Positions 25,388-35,452 of a stretch of DNA of 64,000 nucleotides are shown here, in pieces. Source of the DNA: Janthinobacterium sp. GW458P (GTDB lineage Bacteria; Pseudomonadota; Gammaproteobacteria; Burkholderiales; Burkholderiaceae_D). The stretch is from the NCBI RefSeq assembly GCF_002127585.1, contig NZ_NEGZ01000002.1, positions 219,775 to 283,774 on the forward strand, read 5' to 3'. Position 1 is the stretch's first letter. Every line of letters starts with the position of its first letter. Under the pieces are notes generated by a model. The model did no database searches, was not told the DNA's origin, and saw nothing but the letters and a program-made list of their open reading frames with translations. The position numbers were made by a program, and so were the translations under genes.

Positions 25388-25794
25388 GCTTTCGAATGGT
25401 GGAGGATGGCGTTGCCGGCCGCATTCGGCACATAGGCGATGGCCTTGCCCGACAGCATCAGCATGTGGCCCGTCGAGACGGCCACTACATTGACCACCGT
25501 GCCGGCCGCCAGCGACAGGCCTTGCATGGCCTTCTGGCTCAGCTTGACGGAAGCCGTGGCGGCCGAGGACGCGCCCCTGGCCGCGCTTTTCAGCACGAGG
25601 ACGCTGCCGTCGGCCACGTCGTCGACTTTGTCGATGACGATTTCACCGGCGGCGGCCAGCGCCGACATGGAGCCGACGAGCACGATGGCCGAGGCCATGC
25701 TGGCATTGTCGGAGGCGTTGGTGGTGTCCGAATTGGCGGCCTGGCCTGTCAGGGTGGCGGCGCACAGCAGGGCGGTGGCGAGTAACTGTTTCAT
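25384..25794 (-). CDS. Secreted hydrophobic protein, paralogue A of a tandem pair
   Basis: A 136-residue protein starting MKQLLATALL with a signal peptide (cleavage near 'GQAA'). The mature part is rich in Ala, Val and Ser and shares 'KGLSLAAGTVVNVV'-type and 'STGHMLMLSGKAIAYVPN' segments with the neighbour at 25,819. No known domain is recognised. It stands between its paralogue and the DUF2145 gene, so the three probably act together in the envelope. An upstream in-frame ATG at 25812 would add six residues. Confidence 0.65.
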   Translation of the reverse strand: MKQLLATALLCAATLTGQAANSDTTNASDNASMASAIVLVGSMSALAAAGEIVIDKVDDVADGSVLVLKSAARGASSAATASVKLSQKAMQGLSLAAGTVVNVVAVSTGHMLMLSGKAIAYVPNAAGNAILHHSKA

Positions 25795-25818
25795 GGGTTT
25801 TCCGTTTTTCATTGGTGC

Positions 25819-26241
25819 TTATACTTTGGAGTGGTGCAGCAGGGCCTTGCCCAATTCGTTCGGGATGAAGGCGATGGCCTTGCCGGAAAGAACCAGCATA
25901 TGGCCGGTGGACAGCGCCACCACGTTGACCACGGTGCCGGCCGCCAGCGACAGGCCCTTGGCCGCTTGGGTGCTCATCTGGATGGACGCGCCGCCCGCTT
26001 CGGAGGCGCCCTTGAGCACGATGACGATGCCCTCGCCCGCTGTTTCCACGCTGGCGACGACCACCTGGCCGGAGGCGACCAGCATCGACATGGAGCCGGC
26101 GACGACGATGGCGGAACCCTGGCTGAGGTTTTGCGAGCCTTTCGACAGGTTCTCCGAGGCTGCGGCGTGGGCCAGGCCGGGGGCGGCCACGGAGAGCGTC
26201 AACAGCGACAGGGACAGGCAGAGGGGCAGCAGGCGTTTCAT
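25819..26241 (-). CDS. Secreted hydrophobic protein, paralogue B of a tandem pair
   Basis: A 140-residue protein starting MKRLLPLCLS with a signal peptide (cleavage near 'LAHAAA'). From 'GSAIVVAGSMSMLVASGQV' to 'KALLHHSKV' it aligns along its length with the gene at 25,384, including the shared end HHSK. It is the first gene of a three-gene minus-strand operon. GGAGAAACAC before the ATG at 26241 supports this start; an in-frame ATG at 26265 is less likely. Function unknown. Confidence 0.65.
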   Translation of the reverse strand: MKRLLPLCLSLSLLTLSVAAPGLAHAAASENLSKGSQNLSQGSAIVVAGSMSMLVASGQVVVASVETAGEGIVIVLKGASEAGGASIQMSTQAAKGLSLAAGTVVNVVALSTGHMLVLSGKAIAFIPNELGKALLHHSKV

Positions 26242-26401
26242 GTGTTTCTCCTTCAAGTGTGCCAAGTGGCAACGCCATCATTGTAGACTGTGGGCAATTG
26301 GTCAATGAAAACGCTACTCGTAGCGGGCAAGCGTACTGCGGGTAGCGTATTTCGCTACTTTTTTGCCGCTGGAACCGATGCTATTTTTATAAAGGAAGTG
26401 C

Positions 26402-27145
26402 ATGCCGCAAACCCACGCCCTGATCGAGGCCCTGAAACGCCTGTTGAAGGCGCGCGCCGTTACGTATGCCGAATTGGCCCAGCGCATCGGCGTGTCCGAA
26501 GCCAGCGTCAAGCGGATGTTTTCGCAGAAGCAATTTACCCTGCAGCGCCTGGACCAGATCCTGGTGGCCGTGGGCAGCGACTTCCAGCAACTGGCGCTGG
26601 CCGTGCAGGCAGCACACGCGGCGCCCACGCTGATCACGGGCCTGACGTACGCGCAGGAAAAGGAAATCATCGAAGATACCCGCTTGTTCGTCGTGGCCGT
26701 ATCCGCCCTGAATTTGCTGCCGCTGGAGCAGATCGTCGCCATCTATGACATCAGCGAGGCGCAAGCCGTCAAGTATCTGTTGCGCCTCGACAAGATCGGT
26801 TTTCTGGAACTGCTGCCGAATAACCGGGTCAAACTGCTGGTGGCGCGCACGTTTGCGTGGATACCGAACGGCCCGATTCATACCTACTTCAAAAAGGAGG
26901 CGTATGGCGACTACCTGAATTCGCAGTTCGATGGCGAGACGGAACTGCTGCGTTTGGTGAACGTGATGCTGTCGAAAAAATCCACGGCGGCCCTGCTGGA
27001 ACGCCTGAAGCAGGTGGCAGTGGAGTTTTCGCAGCAGCACCAGGAAGATGCGCGCCTGCCCGGCGATGAACGCCTGGCCATCAGCTTCATGCTGGCGGCA
27101 CGTCCCTGGATGCCGCAGACGTTCAAGGCCTTGCTGCGGCAGTGA
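26402..27145 (+). CDS. XRE-type helix-turn-helix transcriptional regulator
   Basis: The 247-residue protein has an N-terminal HTH of the Cro/CI type (residues about 8-65: 'TYAELAQRIGVSEASVKRMF'), followed by a helical region with 'DISEAQAVKYLLRLDKIGFLELLPNN', which looks like a second winged-helix module. AAAGGAAG lies about 7 bases before the ATG. It is transcribed away from the paralogue operon at 26,241, with a 160-base shared spacer, so it may control that operon as well as itself. The ligand is unknown. Confidence 0.78.
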   Translation: MPQTHALIEALKRLLKARAVTYAELAQRIGVSEASVKRMFSQKQFTLQRLDQILVAVGSDFQQLALAVQAAHAAPTLITGLTYAQEKEIIEDTRLFVVAVSALNLLPLEQIVAIYDISEAQAVKYLLRLDKIGFLELLPNNRVKLLVARTFAWIPNGPIHTYFKKEAYGDYLNSQFDGETELLRLVNVMLSKKSTAALLERLKQVAVEFSQQHQEDARLPGDERLAISFMLAARPWMPQTFKALLRQ

Positions 27146-27169
27146 GACAGGCATATCGCGGGCAAGCGG

Positions 27170-28624
27170 CTAATGTTCCTGTTTGTCGGTACTGCCTTGC
27201 TCCTGTTTTATCTGCGACAGCAAGCGCCAGGCAAAAAAGCCCAGCACGGCCACGCCCAGCAGCAGTGCGCCCCACAGCGCGGCCAGGCGCCACGTTGCCC
27301 CGTCCTTGGTGACGCCTGCTGGCGCCGCCTCGCCCCCGTTGGGTGTGAGCGCGCCGGCGCTGGCAGTCTTGAGCGCCAGCAATTCGTCCGCCCTGAAGCC
27401 GGGCGCCACTTGCGACAGCGGTTGCGCCACGGCGGCGGCGTTGCTGTTGCCGAACGCCAACTGATAGGGCGGCTTGCCGCTGGCCAGGAAGACCACGGTG
27501 GCCGGTGTCCAGCCCAGGCGCATGGCGGGCGCATCGCTGGCGGAGAGCGAGAGATCCGTGGCCGTCAGCAGCACCCATTCGCCTGTTTGCGTCACGGGCA
27601 TGGCCAGGTCGCCCGAAATGCGCTCCTTGCCATCGAGGCCGATGCGGTAAAACGTCGTGCTCAGCAGGGGTTCGAAATACGCGCCTTGCGCGGGACGCGC
27701 CTGCTGGCGCAGGTGCAGCCTGTGCCGGGGAACATAGCTGTTCTGGCGATACACGCCCAGAGTCACGGGCAGCACCACATTGTTGTGCGTCAATTGCAGG
27801 GCGATGCTGTCGGCGGGAATGGCGAGGGGAGTGGCGTAGCGCCATTCATTCGCCTGCTTGCCGGGCAAGCCTTGCAGCACGATGGAGGCGCGCGGTGCAG
27901 CGATGTCCGTTTCGCTGACGGCTTGCGCCGTAATCGCCGCAAAGGCCAGCGGTTCGCCCGCTTGCCAGCTCAGGCGCGCATAGCGGAAGGCGCGCGGCGC
28001 AAAGGCGATGCTGTCGTTGGCCAGGGTTCGCGTGTCGCTGTTGCTGAGCCAATTCAGGGTGGTGGTGCCGATGGCGTCCCATTGCTTCAGGTCATCACTC
28101 ACTTCCAGCAGCACTTGCGCGCTGTAATTGTCCGTGCGGGCCGGCGGCGTGAAGCGCAAGGCGGCGATGCGCTTGTCTTGCGCTTGCTTGCCCAGGTCGA
28201 GGATCAGCGCCTGCAGCGCGGCCGTGGCCGCTGCCGTGCCGGCGCGCGTGCTGACCGACAGCAGCCGGCCATCGTCGGCCGTGCGGATGTCGATGGCTTG
28301 CAAGCCATCGCCAGTTGCCGGCGTGCCCGTCACGGGGAAGATACGGGCTGGAAGGCTGGTCCGCTGCGTGGCCGACTGCGCGGGCGGCGCACCGATGGCA
28401 TAGGCCAGGCGCTTGCCGTCAGCGTCGAACAAGCGCAGGTCGGCCAGGCTGGCCGAGCTGGCGTGCAGGTAGACTTCCCGGGGTAACACTAGCTGGACGA
28501 TGCCCGCGCCCGCCGGCACCTGCACAGGCATGCTCCAGGCATAGTTCTGTGGCCGGTCCTGGCCAGGCGCGGCCAGCGCGGCGCCCGCCAGCAGCAGGCT
28601 GCAACAGATCGATATGGTTTTCAT
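27170..28624 (-). CDS. DUF3999-family membrane-anchored protein
   Basis: A 484-residue protein with a signal peptide (MKTISICCSLLLAGAALA), a long beta-rich periplasmic region, and a single membrane helix near the end ('GALLLGVAVLGFFAWRLL') with a short basic tail. This is the DUF3999 layout; its partner is almost always a DUF2339 protein, as here. The ATG at 28624 overlaps the stop of the upstream gene by four bases. Function unknown; an envelope role is inferred. Confidence 0.78.
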   Translation of the reverse strand: MKTISICCSLLLAGAALAAPGQDRPQNYAWSMPVQVPAGAGIVQLVLPREVYLHASSASLADLRLFDADGKRLAYAIGAPPAQSATQRTSLPARIFPVTGTPATGDGLQAIDIRTADDGRLLSVSTRAGTAAATAALQALILDLGKQAQDKRIAALRFTPPARTDNYSAQVLLEVSDDLKQWDAIGTTTLNWLSNSDTRTLANDSIAFAPRAFRYARLSWQAGEPLAFAAITAQAVSETDIAAPRASIVLQGLPGKQANEWRYATPLAIPADSIALQLTHNNVVLPVTLGVYRQNSYVPRHRLHLRQQARPAQGAYFEPLLSTTFYRIGLDGKERISGDLAMPVTQTGEWVLLTATDLSLSASDAPAMRLGWTPATVVFLASGKPPYQLAFGNSNAAAVAQPLSQVAPGFRADELLALKTASAGALTPNGGEAAPAGVTKDGATWRLAALWGALLLGVAVLGFFAWRLLSQIKQEQGSTDKQEH

Positions 28625-31600
28625 GCGGCTCCCGGGTGCGGTTCGGCCGGCGCTGTCGCGGCAGCCTTGGGGAAAGGCGCCAGGTAGCCGATCAAGACCA
28701 TCAGCAAGCCGACACCGACAAAGGAGATGATGCGTTCGATGCCGCCCACGTTCGACAGGTCGATCAGGAACAGTTTCAAGACAACCAGTCCCAGCAGCAC
28801 GGCGCCCATGCTCCATTGCTGGCGCCGCTGTTGGCGGGCCGCATGGCGCATCAGCAGCAGGGCCGTGACGCTCCACACCAGGGACAGCATCGCTTGCACG
28901 AACTGCGAGGCCAGCATGGCGTCAAAGGTGTAGGGCACGCCAAGGTAGTGCGAGACCGTGCGCAGCAGCATCAGGTTGAACCAGCCATACAGCACGCACG
29001 CGGCCACGACGGGCAAGCGTGCCTGCCACAGGGACGGCAGCGGGATCTGGCCGGCCGGGAATAAACGGTAGCTGGCAATGGCCAGCAGCACGGCAAAGCC
29101 CGTGCTCAGGTCCAGCGGATTGAGCAGCGGCAAGTAGGGCAGCGGTGCCATGCCGCCGTCGTCAAAGACGTTCCATGCGGCGATCAGCAGCAGCGACCAC
29201 AGCGCGCCCAGCGGTATCAGGATGCGCCGGTACCACGCGGCAATCGGCGCCACCGGCCAGGCGCCAGCGCGGCAGCGGCGGATCAGCCAGGCCAGTACCA
29301 GCATCATGGCCCAGGCCGGCAAGTAGCGGGCCCAGGCGGGGCTGACGCTATCTTCATGGTGTGCCAGCCAGGCGCCGACGTGCATGGCGCCGACGGGCCA
29401 CAGCATCAGCCATGGCGCGGCCGTGCGCAGCGTATGCAACAGGCGCTGCGCCCGCACGTCGAGTGACCAGCCCGCTTGCGGCCAGGCCCGCAGCAGGTAT
29501 TCGCCGGCCGCCAGCGCGCAGGCCAGGGCCAGCCAGCTCAAGCCCGTCGGCAGGTAGTCGCGCAGGTACAGCGCCAGCAGCAGCTTGGCGCTCCACAGGC
29601 CCAGGCCGAGCCAGGCGGCCACGGTCAACCAGCGCAGTTGTGGCCAATCGAGGCGCCGCGCCAGGATGGCGAACACGGGCGTTGTGACGGACACGGCAAT
29701 CAGGTATAGCGCCAGCCAGTGTTCGCCCGCGTGCGGGTGCATGCTCAGGTCGCCGTCGATCAGGCGCAGCAGCCAGCTGGTGAAGGGCACGAGGATGGCG
29801 GCAAACCACAGCAAGCCGCTCCAGACCAGCAGCGGGCGCGCTCCCAGCGCCAGCAGCGCGTCGCCGCCGCGCGCGCGCAGCGCAAGGAAGCGGGCGCTGG
29901 CAAAGGCGGCGGCGCCCAGCAGCAGCGCGCTGAGGAAGGAGCCTTCGAACAGGCTGGCCGGATGCCGGTCCCAGGCCCAGCTGGCGCGGCTGAGCATGAC
30001 CATGCCGGCAAGCACCTGCACGGCCAGCAGCAGCGCGCGCGGCGCATGCCATTGTTCGCGCCGCGCCAGCGCCGCCAGCAGGGCCGCCACTGCCAGCGCG
30101 CTGATCGTCAGCAGGTTCAGTTGCGTGGCGGCGTCCGTGCGCAGCAGGATCTCGCTCCAGATGCCGCCCAGCAGCCAGACCGTGGCGGCCGTCAGGAACA
30201 GCACGGACAGGCTGCGCATGAACTCCGGATGCAAGTGGCTGCCATGGCGGCGGAAATTGTAGGCCATCACCAGCGCGGCCGCGGCCAGCAGCGCGCAGCC
30301 GAGCCAGATGTTGGCCTGCAGGGCCGCTGCCGTATTGAGGTCCTGTAAGGCGCCGAGGAAGGCAATCCACGCGGCCCCCTGCACCAGCAGGCCGAAGGCC
30401 CAGGCCAGGGTCTGGCGCTGGCGCAAGCCGACCCAGACGATGCCCGCGCCTTCCAGCGCCCAGGCGGCCGACGTCCAGCGGCCATCGAGGGCGAACGGGA
30501 TGGCCAGGGTGCCAAAGACGATGCCCAAGGCCAGGAAGGCTTCGGCCAGCAGGCGGAAGCCCTCGCGGCGCCACAGGGCCACGGCCAGCCCCGTGTAGGT
30601 CAAACCGGCGGCCAGCGCGGAAAACGCCAGGCCAAATTTAAAATTCCAGACCAGGCTGTATTGCAGGCCCATGGCCGCCAGCGGCGTGCCGAAGACGAGG
30701 GTGCCATCGACGTAGTGCTTGAGGCGCGGCGCCTGGCGCGCGCAATAGGCAATCGCGATGCCGATATAGAACAGCACGAACAGGATCAAAAACAGCTGCG
30801 TCGACAGGTAGTGCTCTGGCGTGTAGCGCAGCAGGCCCCAGGTGGTGGCGACGACGAAGGTGAAGCCAAAGCTCAGCACATTCAGGACGCGCCAGGCGCG
30901 TTGCAGGGCGATGGCGAAGACGCCCGCATTGAGCAGCGCGTAATAGCTGAACAGGCCGATATGGTTGCCGCTGCCCGTCGACACGAGCAGGGGCACGGCA
31001 AAGCCGCCGACGATGCCGAAGACGGCCAGCCAGACGGCGTTTTGCAGCACGGCCAGCAAGCACGTGAACGCCGTCAGCACGAACAGCACGGCAAACGTCA
31101 GGCCGGCCGGTATTAGTGCATACAGGCGGAAGGCGCCGAACGTGACCAGCATCAATATCGCCAGCGCCGTGCCCTGCAGCGGCAGGCTGATGCCGGGACG
31201 CTTGACGCGGATGCGCCAGGCCCAGGCCAGCAGGGCGATGTCGGCCAGCGCGATGCCGGCCAGGCGCAGTTCGATGGGCAGCGTGACCTGCGCCGACACA
31301 TATTTGAGCAGGAAGCTGACGCCGAGGAAGAGGATCAGCAAGCCCAGCTTGGCGACCAGGTTGCCGGTAAATAACCAGTTTTTCGCCTTGGCAAGCAGGC
31401 CGTCCGGACGCGCGATCCAGGTGGGGGTATTGGGGGCGGGCCTGGCGGGATGGGGCAGGGTTGGCTGCGCCGGCTTCGGCGGCACAGGGGCGGCTGCCGG
31501 CACGACCTTCGCCACTTCGGCCACCTTGATCTCGGCCGCTTGGGGCACAGGTGCGGGCGGCCGCGTCGTCACTGGCGCCACGCTATCGACTGCGACGGGG

Positions 31601-31788
31601 GCAAGCGGCGGGACGTTCGCGTCGGCCTGGCCTTCCAGCGCTTGCAGGCGCTGCCCGATGCCGTCAACTTCCTTGCGCAAGCGCGCTGTCAGCAACTCCA
31701 GATCGGCCACTTTCCTGCGCTGCTGCAGCACCTGCACGAAGGCGGCGATCAGCAAACCTAGTATGACCAGCGTTAACAATCCAAACAT
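28621..31788 (-). CDS. DUF2339-family multi-spanning membrane protein
   Basis: A very large integral membrane protein of 1,055 residues. An N-terminal helix and a coiled-coil-like stretch (residues about 25-55) are followed by a Pro/Ala/Val-rich linker, then more than twenty hydrophobic segments to the end. This matches DUF2339 proteins, which are conserved in many proteobacteria without known function. It is coupled to the DUF3999 gene by a four-base overlap, so both probably form one complex in the inner membrane. Confidence 0.8.
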   Translation of the reverse strand: MFGLLTLVILGLLIAAFVQVLQQRRKVADLELLTARLRKEVDGIGQRLQALEGQADANVPPLAPVAVDSVAPVTTRPPAPVPQAAEIKVAEVAKVVPAAAPVPPKPAQPTLPHPARPAPNTPTWIARPDGLLAKAKNWLFTGNLVAKLGLLILFLGVSFLLKYVSAQVTLPIELRLAGIALADIALLAWAWRIRVKRPGISLPLQGTALAILMLVTFGAFRLYALIPAGLTFAVLFVLTAFTCLLAVLQNAVWLAVFGIVGGFAVPLLVSTGSGNHIGLFSYYALLNAGVFAIALQRAWRVLNVLSFGFTFVVATTWGLLRYTPEHYLSTQLFLILFVLFYIGIAIAYCARQAPRLKHYVDGTLVFGTPLAAMGLQYSLVWNFKFGLAFSALAAGLTYTGLAVALWRREGFRLLAEAFLALGIVFGTLAIPFALDGRWTSAAWALEGAGIVWVGLRQRQTLAWAFGLLVQGAAWIAFLGALQDLNTAAALQANIWLGCALLAAAALVMAYNFRRHGSHLHPEFMRSLSVLFLTAATVWLLGGIWSEILLRTDAATQLNLLTISALAVAALLAALARREQWHAPRALLLAVQVLAGMVMLSRASWAWDRHPASLFEGSFLSALLLGAAAFASARFLALRARGGDALLALGARPLLVWSGLLWFAAILVPFTSWLLRLIDGDLSMHPHAGEHWLALYLIAVSVTTPVFAILARRLDWPQLRWLTVAAWLGLGLWSAKLLLALYLRDYLPTGLSWLALACALAAGEYLLRAWPQAGWSLDVRAQRLLHTLRTAAPWLMLWPVGAMHVGAWLAHHEDSVSPAWARYLPAWAMMLVLAWLIRRCRAGAWPVAPIAAWYRRILIPLGALWSLLLIAAWNVFDDGGMAPLPYLPLLNPLDLSTGFAVLLAIASYRLFPAGQIPLPSLWQARLPVVAACVLYGWFNLMLLRTVSHYLGVPYTFDAMLASQFVQAMLSLVWSVTALLLMRHAARQQRRQQWSMGAVLLGLVVLKLFLIDLSNVGGIERIISFVGVGLLMVLIGYLAPFPKAAATAPAEPHPGAA

Positions 31789-32033
31789 GGGGCAGCTTTC
31801 ATGGAAGAGCCGGGCGAAAGCGCCCGATGTATGCGCACATTACCTTATTATCAAGAAACTGGCGATTTATTGCTGTCTATGCAAGTGCCAGGGACGGCGT
31901 GCGCAAGATGGAGCCAGCATGGTGCGGCACGCCGTTTTCCGTATTGATGCTAAGCAAGGAGGAGACATTAAGATTGTCGTGCGCAGGATAGTGCTGTATT
32001 TTAGCAATTCCTTAATTGCCAGTCCCCCATGCC

Positions 32034-33920
32034 ATGAGTCAAAGCAGCCAGTTTTCCTTATTGTCGCAGCGCCGTTTCGGGCCGTTTTTCTGGACCCAGT
32101 TCTTTGGCGCCTTCAACGACAATCTGTTCAAGACGGCCCTGATGGTGATCCTCGCCTACGATGCGCTGAGCTGGACCACGCTCGATCCGTCGACCATCAC
32201 CAACCTGATTCCCGGCCTGTTCATCCTGCCCTATGTCGTGTTTTCGGCCACGGCGGGCCAGCTGGCTGACAAGTTTGAAAAGGCGGGCCTGGCGCGCTTC
32301 GTCAAATGGATGGAGCTGGCCATCATGGCCGTGGCCGCCGCCGGCTGGATGACGCACACGCTGTGGCTGCTGGTGGCCGCCGTGGTCGGCATGGGCGTGC
32401 ATTCGACCCTGTTCGGCCCCGTGAAATATGCGTATCTGCCGCAACAGCTCAAACCCGAGGAATTGGTCGGTGGCAATGGCCTGATCGAGATGGGCACCTT
32501 TGTCGGCATTTTATTGGGTGAAATCCTCGGCGCCGTCCTGATCGTGCATAAGCCGCTGGGCGTGGAACTGGTGGCTGGCGCGACAATTGCCGTGGCCGTC
32601 TTCGGCCTGATCGCCAGCTACCGCGTGCCGCGCACGCCCGCGCCCGAGCCGGACTTGAAAGTGAGTTTGAACTTTGTTGCCGAATCGTTCCGCAACCTGA
32701 ATTTCTCGCGCAAGAACCGTCCCGTCTTCCTGGCCATGCTGGGCAATTCCTGGTTCTGGTTCTACGGCGCCCTGATCCTGGCCCAGTTCCCCGTGTATTC
32801 GAAGGATTTCCTGCACGGCGACCACAGCGTGTTCGTGCTGCTGCTGACCGTGTTTTCCGTCGGCATCGGCACGGGTTCCCTGCTGTGCGAACGGCTGTCC
32901 GGCCACAAGATCGAGATCGGCCTGGTGCCGTTCGGCTCCATCGGCCTGTCGCTGTTCGGCATCGACCTGTATTTCGCCAGCAATGCCTATGCGAATACGC
33001 ACATCGTCGACGCGCTGGCCTTCGTGGGCCAGGCGGGCGTGCCGCGCATCTTGCTCGACATCGTCATGATCGGCGTGTTCGGCGGTTTCTTCATCGTGCC
33101 CCTGTTCGCGCTGATCCAGACGCGCTGCGACCCGAAGCACATTTCGCGCACGATTGCCGGCATGAATATTTTGAATGCCCTGTTCATGGTGGCGGCCGCC
33201 GGCGTGGCCATCGTGCTGCTGGGCAAGGGCTTCACCATACCCCAGCTGTTCCTCGTCACGGCGATTTTGAATGCGCTGGTGGCCGCCTACATCTTCTCGC
33301 TGGTGCCGGAATTTCTCATGCGCTTCCTCGCGTGGATACTCATCCAGACCGTGCACCGCGTCAAAGTGGTCGATGGCGAGCGCATTCCCACGGAAGGCGC
33401 GGCCGTGCTGGTATGCAACCATGTCAGCTATGTCGACGCCATCGTCATCATGGCGGCCAGCCCCCGTCCCATCCGCTTCGTCATGGACCACCGCATCTTC
33501 AAGATGCCGCTGATGGGCTGGATTTTCCGCACGGCCAAGGCGATCCCGATCGCGCCGGCCAAGGAAGATCCTTTCCTGATGGAAAAGGCCTTCATTGATA
33601 TTGCGCAAGCGCTGCACGAAGGCGAGCTGGTGTGTATCTTCCCTGAAGGCAAGCTGACGCGCACGGGCCAGATCAGCGAATTCAAGGGTGGTATCGCAAA
33701 AATAGTCGCGCGCAGCAAGGTGCCCGTGATTCCGCTGGCGCTGCGCGGCCTGTGGGGGCATTTGTTGAGCCACCGCAATGGTCATTTGTTCGAGCGCGCC
33801 TTCAAGGCGGGCTTGCGCTCGCGTTTGTCGCTGGCCGTGGGCATGCCCGTGGCGCCCGAGGCGGCAACGCCGGAGTTGCTGCAGCAAAAGGTGCAGGAAT
33901 TGCGCGGGAAATGGAAGTAG
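32034..33920 (+). CDS. MFS (LplT-like) transporter fused to PlsC-type acyltransferase
   Basis: The 628-residue protein has two parts. Residues about 1-415 form a major facilitator of the LplT lysophospholipid flippase type ('GPFFWTQFFGAFNDNLFKT' at the start). Residues about 430-628 form a PlsC acyltransferase with 'NHVSYVDA' (H-x4-D) and 'FPEGKLTRTG'. Such fusions import lysophospholipid across the inner membrane and re-acylate it. The ATG at 32034 is favoured; a TTG at 32016 is in frame. The C-terminal ligase domain of longer Aas-type fusions is absent. Confidence 0.86.
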   Translation: MSQSSQFSLLSQRRFGPFFWTQFFGAFNDNLFKTALMVILAYDALSWTTLDPSTITNLIPGLFILPYVVFSATAGQLADKFEKAGLARFVKWMELAIMAVAAAGWMTHTLWLLVAAVVGMGVHSTLFGPVKYAYLPQQLKPEELVGGNGLIEMGTFVGILLGEILGAVLIVHKPLGVELVAGATIAVAVFGLIASYRVPRTPAPEPDLKVSLNFVAESFRNLNFSRKNRPVFLAMLGNSWFWFYGALILAQFPVYSKDFLHGDHSVFVLLLTVFSVGIGTGSLLCERLSGHKIEIGLVPFGSIGLSLFGIDLYFASNAYANTHIVDALAFVGQAGVPRILLDIVMIGVFGGFFIVPLFALIQTRCDPKHISRTIAGMNILNALFMVAAAGVAIVLLGKGFTIPQLFLVTAILNALVAAYIFSLVPEFLMRFLAWILIQTVHRVKVVDGERIPTEGAAVLVCNHVSYVDAIVIMAASPRPIRFVMDHRIFKMPLMGWIFRTAKAIPIAPAKEDPFLMEKAFIDIAQALHEGELVCIFPEGKLTRTGQISEFKGGIAKIVARSKVPVIPLALRGLWGHLLSHRNGHLFERAFKAGLRSRLSLAVGMPVAPEAATPELLQQKVQELRGKWK

Positions 33921-33923
33921 GCC

Positions 33924-35444
33924 TCATCGCGTCGGCGTAGACGCCGCCCGCTGCGCCAGGTGCTGCTGCAGCCGGGCGGCGAGGGCGGCGAAGTCCACGG
34001 GTTTCGTCAGGTGATGGTCGAAGCCGGCTTGCGCCGTGCGCTGGCCCGCATCGCCCCAGCCCGTCAATGCGATCATCAGCACGTCGCGCCCCCGCGCTTT
34101 CAGGCGGATCTGGCGCGCCGTTTCATAGCCATCCATGTCCGGCATGCCCAGGTCCATCACGATCAGCTGCGGCCACACGGCATCGACGGCCGCCAGCGCC
34201 TGCGCGCCGTCGTAGGCAACCCGCACGGCATGGCCTTCCAGCAGGAACAGCGCCTGCAGCGAATCGGCCGCGTCGCGGTTGTCATCGACCACCAGCACCT
34301 GCACGGCCTGGCCCGGCCGGGCCGGTGCGTCGCCGGCCGGCGTGGCGGCCGATGCGGCCATGCTGGCGGCCAGGCTGACGACGAAGCGGCTGCCTAGCCC
34401 GGGCCCGGCGCTGTGCGCTTCGATCTTGCCGCCATGCATCTCAGCGAACTGGCGCGCCAGGCTCAGGCCGATGCCCAGGCCGCTGGCCATCTGGCCGGCC
34501 ACCGTGCGGCCCTGTTCGAACATGGAAAAGATGCGCGGGATGGCGTCCGGGTCGATGCCGATGCCATTGTCTTCCACGGCCACCTGCAGCTGGCCGTCGG
34601 CCAGCTGGGCCGTAATATGGATGTGTCCGCCGTTCGGCGTGAATTTGACGGCGTTCGAGACGATGTTGGCAAAGATCTGTACCAGGCGCGCATAATCGGC
34701 GTGCAGCATCACCGTGTGCGGCGGCAAGTCCAGCGCGATGCTGATGTTGCGGCTGCTGGCGGCCGGCTGGCACAGCTCGATCACGTGGCTGAGAACTTGT
34801 TGTAGCGCAATGTCCTTGCATTGGAGCACTACCTTGCCGCTGGTGATGCGGGCCACGTCGAGCAAATCATCGACCAGCCGCGTCAGGTGCGTGACCTGGC
34901 GTTCGATCACGCCTTTCACCTTGTTCACCTGTTCCGATTCCGGATACAGATGGCTGAGCAGGGCGATCGATGTCTTGATGGGCGCCAGTGGATTGCGCAA
35001 TTCATGGCCCAGGCTGGCGAGGAATTCATCCTTGCGCCGTTGCGTTTCGCGCACCTGGTACTGGCGCGCGCGCGCGCGCAGCATGGCGTGCGCCGAGGTG
35101 ATCAGGGTCAACATGTGCACGGGGCGTTCCAGCAGCGTCAGGTTGCCCAGGGTGGCGATGGCTTGCCGCAGGGGCAGGGAATCGAGTCCCGCATGCGTGA
35201 GCAGGATGATGGGCAGGTCGGACCAGTCCGGCTGCTGGCGGCCGTACTCGTCGAGCACCTGGTAGGCGCCCGCATGCAGCGCCTCGTCTACCGTCAGCAC
35301 GCCGCCGGCGCCCAGCGCCAGCTGTTCGGCCAGGTCGCAGGCGGAGCGGCAGGCGTGGCTGGCAATGGCGCCGCTGGCCAGCACCTGGCTGGCCAGGGCG
35401 GCGTCCTGGCCGCCCGGCGCGTAGATCAGGATGCGCTGTTCCAT
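33924..35444 (-). CDS. Hybrid sensor histidine kinase with C-terminal receiver
   Basis: The 506-residue soluble protein starts with a receiver-like domain (residues 1-115) lacking a clear phospho-acceptor aspartate. A HisKA domain with the H-box 'ASLGHELRNPLAP' (H147) follows, then a HATPase domain ('NAVKFTPNGG', 'DNGIGI', 'GLGIGLSLARQF') and a true receiver with 'LIVMDLGMPDMDG'. There is no membrane segment. It starts eight bases after the KaiC-like gene upstream, so both are co-transcribed; such kinases often read out KaiC-like ATPases in proteobacteria. Confidence 0.86.
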   Translation of the reverse strand: MEQRILIYAPGGQDAALASQVLASGAIASHACRSACDLAEQLALGAGGVLTVDEALHAGAYQVLDEYGRQQPDWSDLPIILLTHAGLDSLPLRQAIATLGNLTLLERPVHMLTLITSAHAMLRARARQYQVRETQRRKDEFLASLGHELRNPLAPIKTSIALLSHLYPESEQVNKVKGVIERQVTHLTRLVDDLLDVARITSGKVVLQCKDIALQQVLSHVIELCQPAASSRNISIALDLPPHTVMLHADYARLVQIFANIVSNAVKFTPNGGHIHITAQLADGQLQVAVEDNGIGIDPDAIPRIFSMFEQGRTVAGQMASGLGIGLSLARQFAEMHGGKIEAHSAGPGLGSRFVVSLAASMAASAATPAGDAPARPGQAVQVLVVDDNRDAADSLQALFLLEGHAVRVAYDGAQALAAVDAVWPQLIVMDLGMPDMDGYETARQIRLKARGRDVLMIALTGWGDAGQRTAQAGFDHHLTKPVDFAALAARLQQHLAQRAASTPTR

Positions 35445-35452
35445 GGCCGGTC

